Shown in pieces: positions 1 through 8,445 of a DNA stretch of 64,000 nucleotides. The position numbers and the translations under genes were made by a program. The stretch's first letter is position 1; every line of letters begins with the position of its first letter. Source of the DNA: KBS50 sp042434095 (lineage in GTDB: Bacteria; Actinomycetota; Actinomycetes; Mycobacteriales; Micromonosporaceae). Under the pieces are notes generated by a model that ran no database searches, had not been told where the DNA came from, and was given only the letters and a program-made list of their open reading frames with translations. The stretch is taken from contig NZ_JBHLUE010000034.1 of assembly GCF_042434095.1 (NCBI RefSeq), forward strand, positions 1-64,000. The letters are read 5' to 3'.

Positions 1-117
1 TCTTCCCAGGAGACGGGGACGGCTGGGCCGGCCGGCGGACACACCTCAGTGGGGGCGATGCCACGCTCCTATCAAGTCACGCCGGTCGGCCCTGACCACC
101 GATGACCGGCACAACGG

Positions 118-1078
118 ATGAAAGCCGACCCCACCAGGCGGCACCGAACCTATGAGCCAGATCATCGACGGCCAGGATCCCAACCACCGCAAACAGCGGC
201 AGCACTCACCCTGACACTGAGACGCACCTACCCGGGCCGCAACACCACCTGGACGCTGCTGCACCAGGCGCTGACCCGCCGCCTACCCGCCGGTGTCCTG
301 CACACCGGCATGAAGGTCACCGCCCTGGCCGAACACTCGGGCCGGCCCGAACTACGGTTCCGCGACGGCCACACCGAAGGCCGCCGACCTGGTCCTGTTC
401 GCCGACGGCCGGTCCTCCATCGGCCGCCAACTCCTCGACCCCGACCGGACCCTGCGGTACGCCGGCTACGTCGCCCACCGCGGCATCGCCGACACCACCC
501 CCGAGCCCGGGCTGCGGGACTTCCTACGGCTGCAGCCCTGCCCCGGCGTCCAGTTCAACCTCGCCCCGGTACCCGGCGGCTGCGACTGGACCTTCTACCT
601 CAACTGCACCAGCACCGAATACACGCAGCGGTACGGCGCCGACCCCACCCACCGGGTCTTCGCCCTGCCCCGGCACGTCAGCCCCGCCGCCCGCACCCAC
701 GTCGACACCCACGCCGACCTGCTCCTGCCGGCCGACCACGCCGCCGTCGTCCACAACACCACCACCCGCATGGCGGTACCAGTCCTCGACATCGCCCCAC
801 CGGACCGCATGGTCTGGCCCGTCGGCGGCGGCCACGCCGTGCTGCTCGGCGACGCCCTCGCCCCCGTCCGCCCGCACACCGCCCGCGGCGCCAACAACGG
901 CATCGAACAAGCCGCCGGCCTCGTCGCCGCTCTCACCCAGCACCACAAGTACGCCGCCGACCTCACCGCCGCCCTGCACGGCTGGCAACGCCGACACCTG
1001 CCCACCGCCGTCGCCGCCGTACACCGCGGGCCCGTCATCGGCCACCGGCTCGGCCTCGGCACCCAGACCGCCCAGTAA
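118..1078 (+). pseudogene. FAD-dependent monooxygenase, 5'-incomplete and frameshifted
   Basis: From about 205 to 380, frame 1 encodes monooxygenase-like sequence (TLRRTYPGRNTTWTLLHQAL). After about 380 the homology continues in frame 2 (ADLVLFADGRSSIGRQL) down to the FAD-site signature GDALAPVRPHTARGANNG near 850-905 and a stop at 1076-1078. The family uses FAD and NADPH to hydroxylate aromatic or other small substrates. No N-terminal GxGxxG dinucleotide fold is visible upstream in the window and at least one frameshift splits the gene, so I call it a decayed remnant. A sequencing error at about 380 would explain the shift but not the missing N-terminus. Confidence 0.6.
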
Positions 1079-1109
1079 CCCACCCCTCGAAGGAAAGGAG
1101 GTGGCCCTC

Positions 1110-1454
1110 GTGGCCACCCACACCACCGCGATCGTCGTCGACGACCTCGACGGCACCACCGACGACGTCGGCACCTACCAGTTCACCTTCAACGGCGTCA
1201 CCTACGAGATCGACCTGTCCGCCAGCAACTTCGACCGGATGGCCGCGGCCTTCGCCCCCTTCATCACCGCCGGACGCCGCCTGCCGAAACAGACCAAGGC
1301 GCCACGGCGGCAGCCCGGCACCTCCAGCAGCCGCACACAGGAGATCCGCACCTGGTGGTGGACCACGAACTGGCAGGAGCTGAACCTGCCCCGACCACGA
1401 ACCAGCGGCCCCATCCCCGCCACGGTCCGCGACGCCTACCACGCCGCGCACTGA
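1110..1454 (+). CDS. Lsr2-like nucleoid-associated protein
   Basis: This 114-residue protein has the Lsr2 layout: an N-terminal dimerisation part with the VDDLDGT motif and a C-terminal part ending in IRTWW...GPIPATVRDAYHAAH. Lsr2 proteins coat AT-rich or horizontally acquired DNA and silence it. The start is GTG 1110, set by AAGGAGGT at 1095-1102; an in-frame GTG at 1101 overlaps that site and is unlikely. The C-terminal DNA-contact loop, normally RGR followed by IPxxV, reads RPRTSGPIPATV, so the minor-groove motif is altered. A perfect hairpin follows the gene. Finding such a silencer beside accessory DNA fits a self-regulating mobile region. Confidence 0.85.
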   Translation: MATHTTAIVVDDLDGTTDDVGTYQFTFNGVTYEIDLSASNFDRMAAAFAPFITAGRRLPKQTKAPRRQPGTSSSRTQEIRTWWWTTNWQELNLPRPRTSGPIPATVRDAYHAAH

Positions 1455-1470
1455 CCCCGGATCCCCCACG

Positions 1471-1500
1471 TGCCGCCCGGCGAGAGCTCACCGGGCGGCA
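1471..1500 (+). terminator. Hairpin terminator after the Lsr2-like gene
   Basis: TGCCGCCCGG and CCGGGCGGCA form a perfect 10-bp stem around a 10-nt loop, 16 nt after the stop codon at 1454. There is no U-tract, as is common for high-GC actinobacterial terminators. Confidence 0.65.
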
Positions 1501-1632
1501 CACCTGTGCGCGTCGCCGGAGTCCCGCAGTACGGGCAGACGACTTGATCAATGCCCGATTCGAAGCGTGGATCAGTGCACGCACCTCACTCACCAACCCT
1601 GCCCGCGGCAGGAGAGAGGGGGCCACACGCCC

Positions 1633-2583
1633 ATGACCACCACCCCAACCGACACGGCCGTAACACCGCAGCCGGCGCCCAGCGTGGCGAAGGTTCTCAC
1701 CGCGCTGCACCGGCTCGGTGAGGCCACCGCCGCCGCCATCGCCGCCGAAGCCGGCCTCGGCTACTCGACCACCACCCCGAAACTGCGCACCCTGGAAACC
1801 GCCGGACTGGCCGAACCCACCCGCGACGAGCGCGGACGCAGCCTCTGGCGGCTGACCGACACCGGCCGCGCACACGCCGAACAGGGCGACGAGCACGGCC
1901 AGCGCAGGCCGGAACCCGCCCTCCGCGACACCGCCGCGGAACCCGGGCCGCGCGGCGACAACCCGCAGGAAACCGGAGAGGGCAACGGGCAGGACCACGA
2001 CCAGCGACCAGCCTCCGAAGCCCCCGCCGACCGGCAGCCCGAAGACGCCCAGGAGCCTGCACCGCCCGCTCCGAGCGACGTTGAGGCGGCACCCGACGAG
2101 GCCACCGAAACCGACGATGACGAGAGCGTCGACGGTGGAGACAGCAGCCGCTCGACCGCCGAACCCGAGGTGCCGGTCACGACCGACGACACCGACCCGG
2201 CCACCGCAACACCTTCAGTGAACGAAGCGGACCCCGGACCGGCCGCGCCGGAGGTGTCTGCGGCCAGCACGCGAACCGACAGCTCTGCAACGCAAGCACC
2301 CACTGCGTCACCGGCGACCGACGCGGCGGGCGACGCCCCTACCCGACGGGCGTCGGGATCGCTGCGCGGCGCAATCCTCGACATCCTCGAGGCCAACCCC
2401 GGCCAGCAGTACAAGGTCAGCGAGCTGTGCAAGCTGGTCGACCGGGCCAACGAGGGAACCGGTGCGAAGAAAGCGAGTGCCGGTGCGGTCCACAACGCCG
2501 CTATGAAACTTGTCGAGTCCGGGCGGCTGGTCCTGGCCGCCGAGAAGCCCGTCACGTTCGCTCTCGCCGACCCCGCCGCCTGA
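1633..2583 (+). CDS. Two-domain winged-helix protein with acidic linker
   Basis: The 316-residue product begins with a MarR/IclR-like winged helix (about residues 18-80: ALHRLGEATAAAIAAEAGLG...LWRLTDTGRAHA). A long, low-complexity Glu/Asp/Pro/Thr linker (about 85-235) follows. It ends with a second compact helical domain (GSLRGAILDILEANPGQQYK... to the end) that also looks like a winged helix. ATG 1633 is chosen because AGGAGAGAGGGG lies just upstream; a longer reading from 1567 has no such site. It is probably a DNA-binding regulator of the element. The specific target is unknown. Confidence 0.75.
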   Translation: MTTTPTDTAVTPQPAPSVAKVLTALHRLGEATAAAIAAEAGLGYSTTTPKLRTLETAGLAEPTRDERGRSLWRLTDTGRAHAEQGDEHGQRRPEPALRDTAAEPGPRGDNPQETGEGNGQDHDQRPASEAPADRQPEDAQEPAPPAPSDVEAAPDEATETDDDESVDGGDSSRSTAEPEVPVTTDDTDPATATPSVNEADPGPAAPEVSAASTRTDSSATQAPTASPATDAAGDAPTRRASGSLRGAILDILEANPGQQYKVSELCKLVDRANEGTGAKKASAGAVHNAAMKLVESGRLVLAAEKPVTFALADPAA

Positions 2584-2678
2584 CCGACCCCACCCTGCCG
2601 GTAGCCCGGAGGCGGGCGTCGAACTTCCCGGAACCACGCCCGCCCCCGGTGCTCCTTCACACACAAGGAGCTTCCGAA

Positions 2679-3326
2679 GTGTCTCCCATCGTGACCTCGA
2701 TCGTCACCGCCGTCGGGGGAATCCTCGCCGGTCTCGCCCTCGCCGCAGCGCTGCTGTGGCGCCAGCAGCAGGCGCTGACCCGCGCCCGCTACACCGCCGA
2801 CCACGACGACGCCACCGGCTTGCCCAACCGGCGGGCACTGCTCGCCGCCGCCAGCCGCGCCGCCCAGCGCGGCACCCCGTTCGGGCTCGTCCTGCTCGAC
2901 CTCGACCATTTCAAGGCCATCAACGACACCTTCGGCCACGAGGCCGGCAACGACGTTCTCACCGAGGTCGGCCGACGGCTGGCCGCCCTACGAGGGCCAG
3001 TGCGGCTCGCCGCGCGACTGTCCGGCGACGAATTCGCCCTGCTGGTCGACGGCGGCGCCGACGACGTCGCCGCCGCCGCCCGCGCCGCCTGGCGGGCGGT
3101 CGGTCGTCACCCGGTCGAAGTCGGCGAACACACCGCGGCTGTGCGCGCCAGCGTCGGGCACACCACCGCCGCCCTCGGCATCGGCCCCCGCACCCTGCTG
3201 CGCCAGGCCGACATCGCCATGTACGAAGCCAAGAAGACCGGCGCGGGCGTCCACGGAGCGAGCGCCACCCCCGGGCACACCGGGCTGCCACCGGGCACCC
3301 GCCTGCGGGACCTGCGGCACCGCTGA
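2679..3326 (+). CDS. Membrane-anchored GGDEF domain protein
   Basis: This 215-residue protein has one N-terminal membrane segment (about residues 5-28) followed by a diguanylate cyclase domain: DDATGLPNRRAL at the domain start, LLDLDHFKAINDTFGHEAGN, then the signature as SGDEF in RLSGDEFALL. GGDEF proteins make cyclic di-GMP. The first Gly of the signature is Ser, a substitution tolerated in some active cyclases. No EAL, PAS or receiver domain is present, so any input must come from the membrane segment. The GTG start at 2679 follows AAGGAG at 2665-2670. A long perfect hairpin closes the transcription unit. Confidence 0.85.
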   Translation: MSPIVTSIVTAVGGILAGLALAAALLWRQQQALTRARYTADHDDATGLPNRRALLAAASRAAQRGTPFGLVLLDLDHFKAINDTFGHEAGNDVLTEVGRRLAALRGPVRLAARLSGDEFALLVDGGADDVAAAARAAWRAVGRHPVEVGEHTAAVRASVGHTTAALGIGPRTLLRQADIAMYEAKKTGAGVHGASATPGHTGLPPGTRLRDLRHR

Positions 3327-3345
3327 CCGCTCACGGACACAAGTC

Positions 3346-3375
3346 GACCTCGCGCCCATCGACGGGCGCGAGGTC
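3346..3375 (+). terminator. Hairpin terminator after the GGDEF gene
   Basis: GACCTCGCGCCC and GGGCGCGAGGTC form a perfect 12-bp stem with a 6-nt loop, 20 nt after the stop codon. Confidence 0.7.
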
Positions 3376-3464
3376 CTCACCGTGCCCCTTCTCCACCCCA
3401 CCCCCCGACTGCTTCCCCGTCCTCGGCGACGGTCGCCGAGAAGCCGTAAAGGAGCGCATCTGTC

Positions 3465-3938
3465 ATGAGCAGCCCCCACATCTACACCGTCGGCGACCGG
3501 GTGATCATCGACCCGGCGGTGGCCCGCGCCAGCAACCGGGACGTCATCTACCGCGTCACTCGGCTACTGCCGGTCAACGTCGTCGTCGAACCCGTCAACG
3601 GCGGCCGACCCGTGAAGGTCAACCCCACCTACCTGCGGCCCGCCCCCGCAGCGGACACCACCACCAGTGGTGGCACCACCAGCGCTAGCACCGGCGGCGA
3701 GTGGACCATGATCCACGAGGCGCCGCTGCATCCGGGCACCCTCGTCACCGTCGCCGGCGCGGGCTGGAAGCAGCCTCCCGGCGAGCTGTACGTGGTGCTG
3801 CGCGACACCGGCACCGGCCGCGTCTCCCTCGTTCCGCTCGGCGGTAACAACGGTCGCTACTGGCGCGGCGTCTCCCGCAGTCTGCTCACCGCCGTCGATC
3901 CCACCCGCGTACGCCTCGACCCCGAGCAGAACACCTGA
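3465..3938 (+). CDS. Hypothetical protein, possible duplicated beta-rich domains
   Basis: The 157-residue product is not recognised. Its first part (IYTVGDRVIIDPAVARAS...VIYRVTRLLPVNVVVEPVNG) and second part (LHPGTLVTVAGAGWKQPPGELYVVLRDTGTGRVSLVPLGG) each look like a small SH3/KOW-type beta barrel that measures a property such as DNA or ribosome contact. A Thr/Ser/Gly linker joins them. AAAGGAG at 3449-3455 supports ATG 3465. It sits alone between two strong hairpins and so has its own transcription unit. Function unknown. Confidence 0.7.
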   Translation: MSSPHIYTVGDRVIIDPAVARASNRDVIYRVTRLLPVNVVVEPVNGGRPVKVNPTYLRPAPAADTTTSGGTTSASTGGEWTMIHEAPLHPGTLVTVAGAGWKQPPGELYVVLRDTGTGRVSLVPLGGNNGRYWRGVSRSLLTAVDPTRVRLDPEQNT

Positions 3939-3957
3939 ACCAGGAGTGCACGCTGCC

Positions 3958-3991
3958 GTGTCGGGCGGGCAAGGTCCTGCCCGCCCGACAC
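3958..3991 (+). terminator. Hairpin terminator
   Basis: GTGTCGGGCGGGCA and TGCCCGCCCGACAC form a perfect 14-bp stem with loop AGGTCC, just after the stop codon at 3938. Confidence 0.75.
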
Positions 3992-4133
3992 GACTTGACC
4001 TTCGTCGAGAGATGAGCGTCGATCACTGCTGGTCGTCGTCGGTCATGTGGACACCAGCATCCCGAAGGGCTCCGACGCGAGTCGGGCGGCGACCGCGCAT
4101 GCCCGCGATCCGCCGACCGAAGGGCCACCCGCC

Positions 4134-4580
4134 ATGGCACACCCCGCATACCCCGAGGGCCGCAGCCGGCGTCCCAGCGACCGCACCGCCGTACCGGACG
4201 ACGTCACCGACCGGCTCCTGTGGGCGCTCGCGATCGACGTCGCCGCCGCCCACCAACCTGGACCCGGCGGCGCCTGCACGAACCTGCAGTGCCGTGGGCA
4301 GGACGGCCCGTGCTGGGCGCTGCGTACCGCTCGCCTCGCCGAACAACAGGCCCGCAGCGCCCCCGCCCCCCTGGCCTCGCCACCCCCGCCGCCGTCGCCG
4401 CGCCCGGCGGGGGTCGCGCGGGGGCGCGCCGCCGTGCCCGCCCCGCTGCGGCGTTTCACCGGCTGGTTCACCCCCGCCCGCGCGCAGACACCCCTGATGC
4501 GGCCCGCGCCTGTACCGGACGCGGTGCCGCCGGAATCCCGGTTCTACCGGCGTCCACCCGTGGCGGCGCTGGCCGCCTGA
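4134..4580 (+). CDS. Hypothetical protein with Cys motif and Pro-rich tail
   Basis: The 148-residue product is not recognised. An acidic/helical N-terminal part (VTDRLLWALAIDVAAAHQPG) is followed by three close cysteines (CTNLQCRGQDGPC) and then a Pro/Ala/Arg-rich, probably disordered tail. ATG 4134 is favoured by GAAGGG at 4119-4124; an in-frame ATG at 4047 has no ribosome-binding site. The next gene starts 23 nt later, so the two may be co-transcribed. This size and layout recur among uncharacterised proteins of actinobacterial mobile elements, but I cannot assign a role. Confidence 0.6.
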   Translation: MAHPAYPEGRSRRPSDRTAVPDDVTDRLLWALAIDVAAAHQPGPGGACTNLQCRGQDGPCWALRTARLAEQQARSAPAPLASPPPPPSPRPAGVARGRAAVPAPLRRFTGWFTPARAQTPLMRPAPVPDAVPPESRFYRRPPVAALAA

Positions 4581-4603
4581 GCACCGAACCCTGGAGGCAC
4601 AAC

Positions 4604-5641
4604 GTGAACTTTCTACCGAACGACACTCTCGCCGGCTACGCGCGCACCGCCGTCGACCTACGTACCCGCATGGTCGACTACCACCGCAGCCAGCTCGCGG
4701 CCAACTACCTGCAGGCGTTCTTCGACAGCCGTCTCGCCGACCAACCCGACTTCAGCACCGAGGGCATGGCGGAGGCCCTCAGCGCGGTCCGCGCCATCAC
4801 CGCCAACCCGTGGCGATTCGGCGAACCGTACGTCATCGCCCCCGCGATGACCGCGATCATCGCCGCTGCCGCGGCGGCCCTCGACCTGACCGGCGAGGTG
4901 CTGCCCGCCGACATCGCCCCCGACAACGGCGGGGTGCTGTTCCTCCCCGAACCGATCTACCACCGCAGCCACCGCGGTGAGGTGTCCTCGATCGGGGCGA
5001 TCACCTGGGCACACACCACCAACACCAGCAACGGCCGATCGTTCTGGGCCATCGCCGGCTGGGCCGACCACCACGACCCGCACGACCCGGCGGCCGTCCG
5101 CCGCCGCCGGCAGCTCGCCGACCGGCCCGACCTCGCCCGACAGTTCGGCCCCTACGTGCTGACCGACTTCACCGAGATCCCCATCGGTCAATCCGTCGAC
5201 CCCCGCCCCGACCTGCCCGTCCTCGACGCAGACGACCGCGACTGGGAACCGGCCCCCGACGGCCGGTTCTGCATCGACGAGACCACCACCCACCTGCGGG
5301 CCTGCGCCGCCATCGCCTACGCCTTCTGGCGCATCCAGGCCCAACCCCTCGCCACCGTCGCCGCCGCCCCCCTGGACCGCGCCGCCCGCCGCCGCGCCGT
5401 GCGCGCCCACATCCGCCACGACACCCGCGTGGTCATGCTGCGCCGCACCAGCCCCCTCGCCGAACCCGCCGACGGGGAACCCAAGTGGCACTACCGGGTC
5501 CGGTTCGTCGTCCGCGGCCACTGGCGACGCCTCATCGACCGCGACGGCCATCCGTACCGCATCTGGATCAACGCCCACATCAAAGGCCCCGACGGGGCGC
5601 CGCTGCTGCACGGCGAGAAGGTGGCCGTCCTCGCCCGCTGA
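4604..5641 (+). CDS. Conserved hypothetical protein
   Basis: This 345-residue protein starts at GTG 4604 behind GGAGG at 4593-4597. It has a helical N-terminal half (AGYARTAVDLRTRMVDYHRSQ) and a mixed alpha/beta middle (LFLPEPIYHRS...GAITWAH) containing an aromatic-rich strand pattern. A basic C-terminal part (KWHYRVRFVVRGHWRRL) precedes the end. The tail phrase RIWINAHIKGPDGAPLL resembles the end of uncharacterised proteins encoded on actinobacterial phages and integrative elements. There is no signal peptide and no catalytic motif that I can name. Function unknown. Confidence 0.7.
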   Translation: MNFLPNDTLAGYARTAVDLRTRMVDYHRSQLAANYLQAFFDSRLADQPDFSTEGMAEALSAVRAITANPWRFGEPYVIAPAMTAIIAAAAAALDLTGEVLPADIAPDNGGVLFLPEPIYHRSHRGEVSSIGAITWAHTTNTSNGRSFWAIAGWADHHDPHDPAAVRRRRQLADRPDLARQFGPYVLTDFTEIPIGQSVDPRPDLPVLDADDRDWEPAPDGRFCIDETTTHLRACAAIAYAFWRIQAQPLATVAAAPLDRAARRRAVRAHIRHDTRVVMLRRTSPLAEPADGEPKWHYRVRFVVRGHWRRLIDRDGHPYRIWINAHIKGPDGAPLLHGEKVAVLAR

Positions 5642-5654
5642 CCCCGGACCCGCC

Positions 5655-5696
5655 CGAAGGCCGCGCGACGCCTTCCCTTGGCCCGCGCGGCTTTCG
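5655..5696 (+). terminator. Hairpin terminator
   Basis: CGAAGGCCGCGCG and CGCGCGGCTTTCG form a 13-bp stem with one mismatch and a 16-nt loop, 14 nt downstream of the stop at 5641. Confidence 0.6.
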
Positions 5697-5742
5697 CCCT
5701 CCCCGCTCACCACGCGCGCCCGCCTTGAAGGAGTGACCAGTC

Positions 5743-7590
5743 ATGACCACCCGCGTGCCGTCCGGGATCGCGATCGCGGTCGTCGGCGTTCTGCTGCTGT
5801 GCTCCGGACTGGCCACCACCCTGATCTTCGGCGGCGCCGCCGGCGCGTGCGGTACGGCAACCAGCGCCACACCCACCACCTCATCTGCGGCGCGCAGCCC
5901 CGCCCCGGACGGGATCGGGCCGATCGGTGACTGGAACACCGAGCAGGTCGGCAACGCCGCCACCATCACCGCCGTCGGCATGCGCCTCGGTGTCCCGCCC
6001 CGCGGCTGGGTCATCGCCGTGGCCACCGCGATGCAGGAATCCTCCCTGATCAACACCCCGGGCGGGGACCGCGACTCGGTCGGCCTGTTCCAACAGCGTC
6101 CCTCCCAGGGCTGGGGCACCCCCGACCAACTGCACGACCCGCAGTACGCGGCGACGACGTTCTACCAGACGCTTCAGGCCGTCGACGGCTGGCAGGCGAT
6201 GCCGCTGCCCGAGGCCGCCCAACGGGTGCAGCGGTCGGCCTACCCCGACGCCTACGCCAAGTGGGAACCCGACGCCTCCCGCATCGTCGCTGCCCTGACC
6301 GGCGTCAACGCTGGCCTCGCCGGCTGCCAGGTGACGGTCAGCGCCCAGGGCTGGACCCAGCCCCTGCACGGCGACGTCGGCTCCGGGTTCCGCACCCCCG
6401 ATCGGCCCGGCCACGACGGCGTCGACCTGATCGTGCCCAGGAGTACCCCGGTCCACGCCGCGTCTGGCGGCACCGTCACCGTCGTGCGCTGCAACGCCGT
6501 CGACGTACGCACCGGCCGGGACTGGGGCTGCGACCGCGACGGCGACCCCGTCCTCACCCGCGGCTGCGGCTGGTACGTCGACATCACCCACCCCGGCGGG
6601 GTGATCACCCGCTACTGCCACATGCTCACCCACCCCTCCGTCGCCGAGGGCCAGCAGGTCGCGGCCGGGGACGTCATCGGCGTCGCCGGCAGCTCCGGCC
6701 ACTCATCCGGACCGCACCTGCACTTCGAGGTGCACCTCGGTGACCACACCTCCGGCACCGCCGTCGACCCGGTCGCCTTCATGGCCTCCGTCGGCGCGCC
6801 CCTCAACGCAGGTCCTGCATCAGTTCAGACAGAGGCAGAACGGGTGACCTGCCGGGTCCAAAAAGACCCGGAAGGACGTTCCGGGCTGATCCGGATGCCT
6901 GGTCGCACCGAGGGCGATCACTGCCGCCTCGGCGGCATCGAGGTCGTCGACGAGCATGTCGAGGTGCATCTGCTGGGGCTGCTCCTGACTCGGCCACGTC
7001 GGCGGCGTGTAATCGGCCACCTGGTGGAAGGCGATGCACTGACCGTTCTCAGCGCAGACCGAAGCCGGGTCGGTGGAGTCGTCGATCTTCCAGTCCAGCA
7101 TCGCGCCATAGAACCTGGCGAGCGCACCAGAATCGGGACAGTCGATAGCGAGCAGGGGCATACGAGCGATGGCCATAACGGCCAGGCTATCGACGATGAC
7201 GGTCGGCACACGTCCGGATTCCGCAGCGACGTGCCTGAGCTGGTGACCGCCGCATTTTCAGCCGTGCCGCGGTCCTCGTCCTCGCTACCTCGCGCCGCGG
7301 GGACAAGCAGTAGGCGCGGGGCGAGCCGTCCGGGGGCCAGTTCGGACCCTCACTCCGCCTCTCCGACGATCTCCTCGATTGGGCCTGCTGGCGCCATCCG
7401 CATGGGGCGAGCGAAAACGTCACAGCATCCAGCACGAGTGCATCCGGTCGCCGTCCGAAGGGCCGGCCGCCCGCAGCACTGTTACCGCGCCAGGGAAACC
7501 GTCACATCCGTGAGAAACCCTCGCCGTCAAACCGGTGGGAATCTCGGAGGCTTCCCAGGTCAGAGACCTGCCAACCGCCAAATTCGATGA
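5743..7590 (+). CDS. Lysozyme-like/M23 peptidase with aberrant 3' extension
   Basis: The recognisable protein occupies about residues 1-355. An N-terminal membrane anchor or signal (about 8-30) is followed by a lysozyme-like or transglycosylase-like helical domain (about 65-190; AMQESSLINTPGGDRDSVGLFQQRPS). Then comes an M23 metallopeptidase domain (about 205-345) with zinc ligands in GHDGVD (H224, D228) and PHLHFEV (H325, H327). Such two-domain cell-wall hydrolases usually open peptidoglycan for conjugation machinery. RBS AAGGAG precedes ATG 5743. From residue 360 the frame runs antisense through the VOC gene and on to 7590; that 256-residue tail has no family character, so the native C-terminus has probably been lost. 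Confidence 0.8.
   Translation: MTTRVPSGIAIAVVGVLLLCSGLATTLIFGGAAGACGTATSATPTTSSAARSPAPDGIGPIGDWNTEQVGNAATITAVGMRLGVPPRGWVIAVATAMQESSLINTPGGDRDSVGLFQQRPSQGWGTPDQLHDPQYAATTFYQTLQAVDGWQAMPLPEAAQRVQRSAYPDAYAKWEPDASRIVAALTGVNAGLAGCQVTVSAQGWTQPLHGDVGSGFRTPDRPGHDGVDLIVPRSTPVHAASGGTVTVVRCNAVDVRTGRDWGCDRDGDPVLTRGCGWYVDITHPGGVITRYCHMLTHPSVAEGQQVAAGDVIGVAGSSGHSSGPHLHFEVHLGDHTSGTAVDPVAFMASVGAPLNAGPASVQTEAERVTCRVQKDPEGRSGLIRMPGRTEGDHCRLGGIEVVDEHVEVHLLGLLLTRPRRRRVIGHLVEGDALTVLSADRSRVGGVVDLPVQHRAIEPGERTRIGTVDSEQGHTSDGHNGQAIDDDGRHTSGFRSDVPELVTAAFSAVPRSSSSLPRAAGTSSRRGASRPGASSDPHSASPTISSIGPAGAIRMGRAKTSQHPARVHPVAVRRAGRPQHCYRARETVTSVRNPRRQTGGNLGGFPGQRPANRQIR
6820..7176 (-). CDS. VOC (glyoxalase/bleomycin-resistance fold) protein
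   Basis: The 118-residue protein begins MAIARMPLLAIDCPD and has the paired beta-alpha-beta units of the vicinal oxygen chelate fold (ALARFYGAMLDWKI...CIAFHQVADYTPPTWP...MHLDMLVDDLDAAEAAVIALGA...SFRVFLDPAGHPFCLC). Members are dioxygenases, isomerases or drug-binding resistance proteins; substrate cannot be told here. I start at ATG 7176 rather than 7209 because family members begin just before this strand. It lies antisense to the end of the M23 gene, whose open frame runs through it. Confidence 0.75.
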   Translation of the reverse strand: MAIARMPLLAIDCPDSGALARFYGAMLDWKIDDSTDPASVCAENGQCIAFHQVADYTPPTWPSQEQPQQMHLDMLVDDLDAAEAAVIALGATRHPDQPGTSFRVFLDPAGHPFCLCLN

Positions 7591-7714
7591 GAACCCACAT
7601 CCCGATCGCGGCTGCCGGCGGCGGGTCCGTGATCCACCCCCAGCTCGGCGGTCGTCCCTCCCCGGGGACGACCCGTCGCAACCCCATTCACACATCCCAG
7701 AGGAGGAAAAGCCC
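7177..7714. other. Intergenic stretch with no supported gene
   Basis: Apart from the meaningless tail of the upstream frame, I see no gene here. GGTCGTCC and GGACGACC at 7650-7673 form a short hairpin. AGGAGG at 7701-7706 belongs to the next gene. Confidence 0.5.
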
Positions 7715-8368
7715 GTGAGCACACCCACGCTCATCGGTGTCGCCGCACTCGGCGGCAGGTACACCGCCCGCCGGATCCAGTTCGGTGAGGATCCGCAGGT
7801 TCTGGTGCCCCTGTTGCGCCGGATCTGGACCGACACGTTCAGCCGCGACACGGTCGCCATGGCCGCCGCGCTGCTGGCCCGCAACTGGTGGTCCCTCGCC
7901 GTCAACCCCAAGCCCCGCCGCTGGGACCAGCAGCCGCCCGTACCGGGCCTGGGTCACCCCGCCGACAACGACACCATCCGGCGGGGTGCGCTGCGCGAGG
8001 ACGTCGGCGGGGCCCTCGAGTGGCTGTACCTGCTGCACATCGACCAGCGGCGCCTGGTGGCGTACGAGGCGACGGTCCACGACCGATGGCTGCGGCACAG
8101 CGCCCACCACCTCGACCCCGCCGAGGAACTGTTCGTCACCACACCCGCCAACGACGACGGCGGCCCGGAGATGACGGTGTGCACCGTCTGCGGCGCGGTC
8201 GACGAGATCAACCACGTCGAGGTGCCGTCCATGGCCGGCTACGGCCACGACACCGCCACCACCTGCACCCGCTGCGGCTCCTCGGTCACCACCGACCCGA
8301 TGTTCGGCGACCACGTCACCCGCAAGCCTTGGCCACCGCACGCCCCCACCACGGGCGAAACCCGATGA
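7715..8368 (+). CDS. Hypothetical protein with C-terminal zinc ribbon
   Basis: The 217-residue product starts at GTG 7715 behind AGGAGG at 7701-7706. The first two thirds are helical (VLVPLLRRIWTDTFSRDTVAMAAALLARNWWS), and a C-terminal treble of cysteines CTVCGAVDEIN ... CTRCGSSV forms a probable CxxC/CxxC zinc ribbon. It may bind nucleic acid or protein. Its stop overlaps the ATG at 8365 (ATGA), so it is co-transcribed with the following DUF4314 gene. Function unknown. Confidence 0.7.
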   Translation: MSTPTLIGVAALGGRYTARRIQFGEDPQVLVPLLRRIWTDTFSRDTVAMAAALLARNWWSLAVNPKPRRWDQQPPVPGLGHPADNDTIRRGALREDVGGALEWLYLLHIDQRRLVAYEATVHDRWLRHSAHHLDPAEELFVTTPANDDGGPEMTVCTVCGAVDEINHVEVPSMAGYGHDTATTCTRCGSSVTTDPMFGDHVTRKPWPPHAPTTGETR

Positions 8369-8445
8369 ACACCGACCGTACGACGTCAGCGGCCACCGAT
8401 GACGGCGTCCGTCCCACCGGCCCCGACGACCGATCGGAGACCATC

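Noticed and set aside
118..1383. 421-residue plus-strand frame at the left edge
   Set aside because: After about residue 88 it becomes Arg/Pro-rich with no family character; the real homology moves to frame 2, and the distal part is antisense-like shadow over the Lsr2-like gene.
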